Source of the DNA: Syntrophomonas sp. UBA5432
GTDB taxonomy: Bacteria; Bacillota; Syntrophomonadia; Syntrophomonadales; Syntrophomonadaceae
Length of the DNA stretch: 21,936 nucleotides
Reading direction: 5' to 3'
Assembly (NCBI GenBank): GCA_002424365.1
Contig: DIRQ01000064.1
Coordinates: 30,008-51,943 of the forward strand
Notes under the pieces: model-generated
What the model saw: the letters and a program-made list of their open reading frames with translations, nothing else
What the model was told of the DNA's origin: nothing
The model's database searches: none
Made by a program: the position numbers and the translations under genes
In this document: piece by piece, positions 21,355-21,936 of the stretch
How positions within the stretch are numbered: the first letter of the stretch is position 1
Layout: the number at the start of each line of letters is the position of its first letter

Positions 21355-21936
21355 ATGGGCAGTGATTACAGCATGAATGACTTGCTGCAATATAACTCCC
21401 GCATTGAGGAAATGGTTTTAAATGCAGGACTTAATATATACCCCCAGGAGTTTGAAATTTGCAGCTATGAGGATATGCTGGGCTACGAAGCTTATGCCGG
21501 CATGCCGGTACGTTACACCCACTGGAGCTTTGGTAAAGCCTATGAGCGTAAAAAAACCTTTTATCGCTATAACCTAACTGGTTTACCTTATGAGATGGTC
21601 ATAAACTCTAACCCCTGCCTGGCCTACCTGATGAAGGATAACACCCTGCTTTTACAGATTCTTACTATGGCCCACGTTTATGGGCATAATGATTTTTTTA
21701 AAAATAACCGCCTTTTCAAGACCGGAACCCGGGCTGAATATACCCTGGAAATGTTTAAATCCCATGCGCGCCGCATAAGTGAATACATACAAGACCCCAG
21801 CATAGGGTACACCCGGGTGGAACGGGTGTTAAATGCTGCTCATGCCCTGCGTTTCCAGATTTACCGTATCGTCGGGGAGAAACACCTGACCCCGGAAGAA
21901 GTGAAGCAAAAAATTATTGACGAGTATACTTCCCCG
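21355..21936 (+). CDS. spoVR: SpoVR family protein, 5' part only
   Basis: SpoVR is needed for normal spore cortex formation in Bacillus and is the third member of the prkA-yhbH-spoVR cluster (YcgB in E. coli). The window holds 194 codons and cuts the gene at its right edge; the family is usually about 450-500 residues. The visible part has the conserved GYEAYAGMPVRYTHWSFGK, NPCLAYLMKDN and TMAHVYGHNDFFKNN (H107 and H111) stretches, which are diagnostic. ATG 21355 has AAAGGAGGG about 7 nt upstream and starts one base after the yhbH stop, so the genes are coupled. No enzyme activity is established for the family. Confidence 0.95.
   Translation, partial: MGSDYSMNDLLQYNSRIEEMVLNAGLNIYPQEFEICSYEDMLGYEAYAGMPVRYTHWSFGKAYERKKTFYRYNLTGLPYEMVINSNPCLAYLMKDNTLLLQILTMAHVYGHNDFFKNNRLFKTGTRAEYTLEMFKSHARRISEYIQDPSIGYTRVERVLNAAHALRFQIYRIVGEKHLTPEEVKQKIIDEYTSP

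Noticed and set aside
1..21936. CRISPR array, transposase or prophage genes
   Set aside because: No regularly spaced repeats and no recombinase or phage protein were found; all repeats are short, irregular and intergenic.

Overview
The window looks like chromosomal DNA from an anaerobic, spore-forming Firmicute of the Clostridia, probably near the Syntrophomonadales or Peptococcaceae. This placement is inferred. It rests on the prkA-yhbH-spoVR cluster, the short LeuC/LeuD pair, a citramalate route to isoleucine, an acyl-CoA dehydrogenase linked to Fix-type electron transfer proteins, and strong AGGAGG ribosome sites. All genes but one are on the + strand. No tRNA, rRNA, CRISPR array or transposase gene was seen.

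Region 1 (47-6376) is the branched-chain amino-acid block leuA, leuC, leuD, leuB, cimA. LeuCD and LeuB serve both leucine synthesis and, with CimA, the pyruvate/citramalate route to 2-oxobutyrate for isoleucine. Two gaps (about 160 and 207 nt) interrupt the block; the second is filled by a 168-nt fold-back element. The cimA start is odd: a strong ribosome site sits in front of a TTG that is one base out of frame.

Region 2 (6669-9879) holds an NDP-sugar pyrophosphorylase with a hexapeptide tail, a strong bidirectional terminator, one minus-strand membrane-anchored protein of unknown function, and a BaiN/YhiN-type flavoprotein.

Region 3 (9896-13056) is a probable operon: a MoxR-type AAA+ ATPase, a CoxE-like VWA protein and a divergent PurC-like enzyme, with a candidate promoter in front and a clear terminator behind.

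Region 4 (13097-18137) starts at a near-consensus sigma-A promoter. It encodes an acyl-CoA dehydrogenase, FixC, FixX, then after a 353-nt repeat-filled gap EtfB/FixA and EtfA/FixB, and ends at a terminator. Together these form a route for electrons between an acyl-CoA/enoyl-CoA couple, ETF, a flavin/iron-sulfur oxidoreductase and probably the quinone pool. EtfA carries substitutions at usually conserved flavin-contacting positions.

Region 5 (18243 to the window end) is prkA, yhbH and the 5' part of spoVR, a conserved stress/sporulation cluster. The window therefore has two separate AAA+ plus VWA gene pairs flanking the electron-transfer module.

The intergenic regions are rich in short dispersed repeats: a CACTGATT/CACGGATT family placed just after stop codons, hairpins with GACG/CGTC arms, a roughly 60-bp sequence present once in each orientation, and a REP-like palindrome. 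They are the least explained part of the window.
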